From JAFAMB01 sp963775805 (GTDB taxonomy: Bacteria; Verrucomicrobiota; Verrucomicrobiia; Chthoniobacterales; JAFAMB01), in the NCBI GenBank assembly GCA_963775805.1, contig CAVZKG010000002.1, positions 620,001 to 684,000 on the forward strand: a stretch of DNA of 64,000 nt, written 5' to 3'. The notes beneath the pieces are model-generated. The model had not been told where the DNA came from. It made no database searches and was given only the letters and a program-made list of their open reading frames with translations. Below are positions 60,934 to 64,000 of this stretch, one piece after another. The position numbers were made by a program, and so were the translations under genes. Every line of letters begins with the position of its first letter. The first letter of the stretch is position 1.

Positions 60934-62676
60934 ATGTTCAAAACAATTGCGCGAGTTGTCACGATTTGCATTGGAGCGGTAGCGGCCGCAACGGCGCAGG
61001 AAGCTGCTGGTCCGGCGGTGGAACAAACTCAGGAACACGCGGCCCTACCGGGATCTGCAGCGGATCAGGGGAGCGGCACGCCAACAGCGGTTCCTTCGCC
61101 GACCACAACAGACGATCTGGAGCGTGCCATTAAACAACACGAAGAGACGGAACAACCGCAACAGGCGGTTTCTGACCCGGCTCGCCCCCGCACTCACCGA
61201 TACACAGATCAGTCCGTAGGCAGGATACTTCGGACCATGGCCGAACAAGCAGGTATTAACTATGTCGAACCTGGAATACCGGAGACGGAAACAACATCAG
61301 TTCTGCTCACAAGTATGACACCCCTTCAGGCATTCGAGGCGGTCGCACATGCGCACGGATTCAAGATTCAGATTGATCGAGAAACCGGTGTCTATACGCT
61401 CGAGAGATCAGATATAGCTTCACCGAGCTATTATGAAGTCAGGCGCTATACATTGAGTTACCAGAGCGCAGAGGACCTTATTCAGGCTGTAGCTGGATAC
61501 TTGGGGATTCAAGTCAAAGCGGCGGGTGACTCAAATCCAGCGTACCCAAAGCCGAAAAACGCTCAAGGAGGTTCGGCCGCCTATTCCGGTGCTCAGGAGG
61601 CTGCGGCTGGAGCCCAATCCCTCTACTCGGTTGGAACCGAACAGACTAATCCTCGCTTTATCTCCGGGTTGCCCTTTGACGATCCGCTTTCAATTGGAGG
61701 TTTTGGGAACAGCAAAGAGAACGCGGTTTGGGTTGAACGATCAACGAACTCGTTGATGGTTCGCGCCACGCCACGCGAGCACGAAGGTCTAGCCGAGCAA
61801 CTCCGTGTCTGGGATCACGAAGAGAATCAAATCCAGATTAACACTTACGTTATTGAGGTCACCAAGAACGATGATCTGTTCGGGGGAGTTGATTGGAGCA
61901 ATACACTGGGACAGAACGGTGCAACATTCACGCTCACGGGTAATGTTGGAGCGACACCCGTGGGCATTACTTCCGCTGGGTTCGGCGGCCCGTTTTTCAA
62001 CAATGGACTCATATTGAAATTCCCGGATGTCGCAGCGACCATCAGGGCTCTCGCGCAACGCGGGAAACTGCGATCGACCAACTCGCCCATCACATTCACT
62101 AAGACCGCCGTCCCGGTTCAGATACGGAGCGTAACGCAACAAACGATTTTCCTGCAAACCGCAGCGACGGCGAATGTTCAGGCCACAACCACGCCGTACA
62201 CCTTCACGACAGGACTTACGATTGATCTCGTCGGTCGTATTCTGAAGGGTGGAATCATTGATTTGAAAATCAATCCGGCACTCTCGACCGAAACAGGCCA
62301 ATCGCCCGCCCAGCCCGGGACGAATACGACTGTGCCAATCGTATCGACTAGGACTGCAACCGCCGACGTACAAGTCAGAAGCGGCGACGCAGCTGTAATC
62401 GGCGGCATCACTCAGGATACTGACAATTACACCGAGAATGGAATACCAGGTGCGCGAAAATTGCCAATCATCGGATACCTGCTGAGTTCGAGGCAGAAGA
62501 TGAAGGATAGAACAAATCTCGTGATCATCGTTTGGCCTCGGATCATCAAGGGGACAATGACACGGAGGGACCGCACCGGATCCGATGAAGGGGAAATGCT
62601 CGGCAATATGGCCGACTTACCTGGTGAACCACCTCCTGGGGCATACGGAAGAGATGGCAAGCAGGCTCACCAGTAA
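60934..62676 (+). CDS. Secretin, PilQ/GspD family
   Basis: The outer-membrane channel of the machine. It has 580 residues: a Sec signal (residues 1-22), a Pro/Gln-rich stretch, an STN/N0-type domain (VLLTSMTPLQAFEAVAHAHGFKIQ), an N1-like domain, then the secretin core. The C-terminal signature region reads VQVRSGDAAVIGGI, then GIPGARKLPIIGYLLSSR. It follows the PilP-position gene and precedes the pseudopilin genes. Confidence 0.92.
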   Translation: MFKTIARVVTICIGAVAAATAQEAAGPAVEQTQEHAALPGSAADQGSGTPTAVPSPTTTDDLERAIKQHEETEQPQQAVSDPARPRTHRYTDQSVGRILRTMAEQAGINYVEPGIPETETTSVLLTSMTPLQAFEAVAHAHGFKIQIDRETGVYTLERSDIASPSYYEVRRYTLSYQSAEDLIQAVAGYLGIQVKAAGDSNPAYPKPKNAQGGSAAYSGAQEAAAGAQSLYSVGTEQTNPRFISGLPFDDPLSIGGFGNSKENAVWVERSTNSLMVRATPREHEGLAEQLRVWDHEENQIQINTYVIEVTKNDDLFGGVDWSNTLGQNGATFTLTGNVGATPVGITSAGFGGPFFNNGLILKFPDVAATIRALAQRGKLRSTNSPITFTKTAVPVQIRSVTQQTIFLQTAATANVQATTTPYTFTTGLTIDLVGRILKGGIIDLKINPALSTETGQSPAQPGTNTTVPIVSTRTATADVQVRSGDAAVIGGITQDTDNYTENGIPGARKLPIIGYLLSSRQKMKDRTNLVIIVWPRIIKGTMTRRDRTGSDEGEMLGNMADLPGEPPPGAYGRDGKQAHQ

Positions 62677-62729
62677 GGAGGACACTGCCGAATGAATCAC
62701 GAATTTTGAAGGACGCGATACGAATCAAA

Positions 62730-63209
62730 ATGAATCCATCGCGAACGGACGGAAAAACGTATTTTTCTCGCAGGGCACACAACGGGTTTAGTCTCGTCGA
62801 AACTCTACTTGGAATCGCTATCTTGGCAATTTCTGTTGCGGGTTCATTCGAAGTTCTCCGAATGTCTGATTTACAGGCGAAACATACCGCCGTCGATAAC
62901 CGGGTTTCTGAATTGCTCCGGGAATACAGCGATTATGTCATGTATCTCGACTATAAGCGGTTGCCAGGTGATGGAGACACTCTCGGACAGGGATATCTCT
63001 ACCAAGTTTATGACCCGGTCTCTAAAACTTCAAAAGGATTCTATCGTTATCTTGTTACCGTAAATGTTCAAACATATGAAACCGGCATGCCTGGAGAGTA
63101 TAAGAATATTACAATTAGTATGAACTGTCAGTCAGATGGCCATGCGTATTCAGAGCAAATTATAATGCAAACAATCGTCAGTAATGGTATTACCCGATCG
63201 AAATCGTAA
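62730..63209 (+). CDS. Minor pseudopilin (PulI-like)
   Basis: A protein of about 159 residues. The leader ends in Gly, then FSLVETLLGIAILAISVAGSFE, a standard prepilin site with Glu at +5. The body has no strong motif. A TTG at 62706 would lengthen the leader by eight residues. It overlaps the next gene by 26 bases. Minor pseudopilins start fibre assembly at the tip. Confidence 0.8.
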   Translation: MNPSRTDGKTYFSRRAHNGFSLVETLLGIAILAISVAGSFEVLRMSDLQAKHTAVDNRVSELLREYSDYVMYLDYKRLPGDGDTLGQGYLYQVYDPVSKTSKGFYRYLVTVNVQTYETGMPGEYKNITISMNCQSDGHAYSEQIIMQTIVSNGITRSKS

Positions 63210-63747
63210 ATTACTGGGGAGAACCACAGGATTTAGTCTTCTTGAGGTCCTGGTCACGGTGTCAATATTAGCAGTTGTGCTGTTTTCGGTTGGACAAACC
63301 TTGACGCTTGTTTTCCTTCGAACCACAGCGGTTATGCAAGTAGCGCGACAAGAGGACCAGGGAGCCCGCTTTGTGTCAAGCATCACCGAGGCCGCGAAAA
63401 CCGCGACAGAGTGGGGCATCTATTCCGATGTCGAGGCCTATAACAGTGGGTTGACCACGAATCTAGCGCCGGCAGGGAATGTTCTCGAATGCAAATCTGC
63501 AACAGAATTCGGGCAACCGATACAATTCCTGTTTGTTTACGACTCGGTCGCTCAAACTTTGAAGAGATATGAAAACGGTATTAACACGCCACGGATGACT
63601 CTCAATAACGTGACTCCCTTGGCGGCTGCAACGAGTAACGGAATTTTTAACCAGGATCAGGGACTTGTACAGGGGCATTGGCAACTGTCCGTTGATGGCC
63701 AGTTGCTGACATTTTCAGCCTATGGAATGCCGCTTCATATGCGGTGA
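63184..63747 (+). CDS. Minor pseudopilin (PulJ-like)
   Basis: A 187-residue protein with a leader ending in Gly, then FSLLEVLVTVSILAVVLFSV, Glu at +5. The length and position between the I- and K-like genes fit PulJ/GspJ. The C-terminal part is beta-rich (GHWQLSVDGQLLTFSAYG). Confidence 0.78.
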   Translation: MVLPDRNRKLLGRTTGFSLLEVLVTVSILAVVLFSVGQTLTLVFLRTTAVMQVARQEDQGARFVSSITEAAKTATEWGIYSDVEAYNSGLTTNLAPAGNVLECKSATEFGQPIQFLFVYDSVAQTLKRYENGINTPRMTLNNVTPLAAATSNGIFNQDQGLVQGHWQLSVDGQLLTFSAYGMPLHMR

Positions 63748-63768
63748 GTTGAAGCCGGAGCAACGCAA

Positions 63769-64000
63769 ATGGATGACAGAAGCAACAAGCGGCGAGGCGA
63801 ATCTGGGTACGCTTTGATGGCCTGCCTGGGCGTCGTTTTGGTGACGGCGATTATAGTGCAAATGTTTTTCTCCTTTACCGAAGCGGCTCAAAAAGCGGCA
63901 GTGAAAAGGCAATACCAGGATCGTGGCGAACAGCAAATCGAAGCGAATTTATTGGCTGTTCATACGGCTATCGCGGCGAGTTTCCAAGCCAATGGGCGGG
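63769..64000 (+). CDS. GspK/PilX-like pseudopilin (partial, runs off the window)
   Basis: The gene starts at the ATG at 63769 and 77 codons are visible. A leader ends in Gly, then YALMACLGVVLVTAIIVQMFF. The residue at +5 is Ala, not Glu. This matches GspK, which lacks Glu5 and caps the tip. The rest of the gene is outside the window. Confidence 0.7.
   Translation, partial: MDDRSNKRRGESGYALMACLGVVLVTAIIVQMFFSFTEAAQKAAVKRQYQDRGEQQIEANLLAVHTAIAASFQANGR

Noticed and set aside
1..64000. CRISPR arrays, rRNA, integrases or intact transposases
   Set aside because: I saw no spaced repeat array, rRNA segment, or complete recombinase or transposase frame anywhere in the window.

Overview
The window looks like chromosomal DNA of moderate GC content from a Verrucomicrobiota bacterium, most likely a soil member of the Chthoniobacterales/Spartobacteria. 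I infer this from the gene mix: a DUF2961/GH172 enzyme, divergent pseudopilins, a DUF4388 protein, an S53 peptidase and many short palindromic intergenic repeats. No rRNA or marker phylogeny is available to confirm it.

Layout. 1-2068: two sugar ABC permeases followed by a GH172 hydrolase. 2113-8934: housekeeping genes trxB, ribE, a release-factor-like gene, sucC, a VOC protein, sucD, citrate synthase and an acetyltransferase, with several palindromic repeats. 9010-11082: a plasmid-type Rep_3 initiator flanked by two unknown proteins that appear related to each other, then a 16-bp direct repeat. 11262-16566: a first pilus/motility locus with a VirB9-like secreted protein, a DUF4388-membrane-FGE fusion, an MglA-type GTPase, a pseudopilin, a PilT-like ATPase and a membrane protein. 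16762-36567: housekeeping genes leuA, recJ, recG, htrA, two tandem small membrane proteins, corA, aroA, a uracil-DNA glycosylase, accB-accC-thiE, a DUF1349 protein, pcm, a pfkB kinase, groEL-groES and dnaK.

36863-39551: a zinc-ribbon/coiled-coil protein, tRNA-Ser(GGA), then a three-gene unit reading as toxin, HTH antitoxin with a long C-terminal tail, and SecB-like chaperone. This is the organisation of a toxin-antitoxin-chaperone (TAC) system, with palindromic candidate operators upstream. A 45-residue lipoprotein gene follows. 39615-52246: a sugar ABC ATPase, small secreted proteins, ribD, a sugar isomerase/epimerase-like protein, a peptidoglycan-binding protein, an S53 peptidase, an SLC13/ArsB-like transporter with a universal stress protein, a secreted beta-propeller-like protein and an APC permease. 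52357-52699: a 343-bp element with perfect 24-bp inverted ends and no intact gene. 52722-53489: an acetyltransferase.

53619-64000 (running off the end): a long operon for a type IV pilus/type II secretion-like machine. It starts with two roadblock-like proteins and a VirB10-like membrane-anchored protein, then a prepilin with Gln at position +5, a PilC/GspF platform protein, proteins in the PilM, N, O and P positions, a secretin and three minor pseudopilins.

The two pilus loci probably belong to one machine. One holds the small GTPase and the retraction-type ATPase; the other holds the roadblock proteins and the envelope complex. The TAC module, the combination of pilus and T4SS-core-like parts, and the Rep_3 island are the most interesting content.
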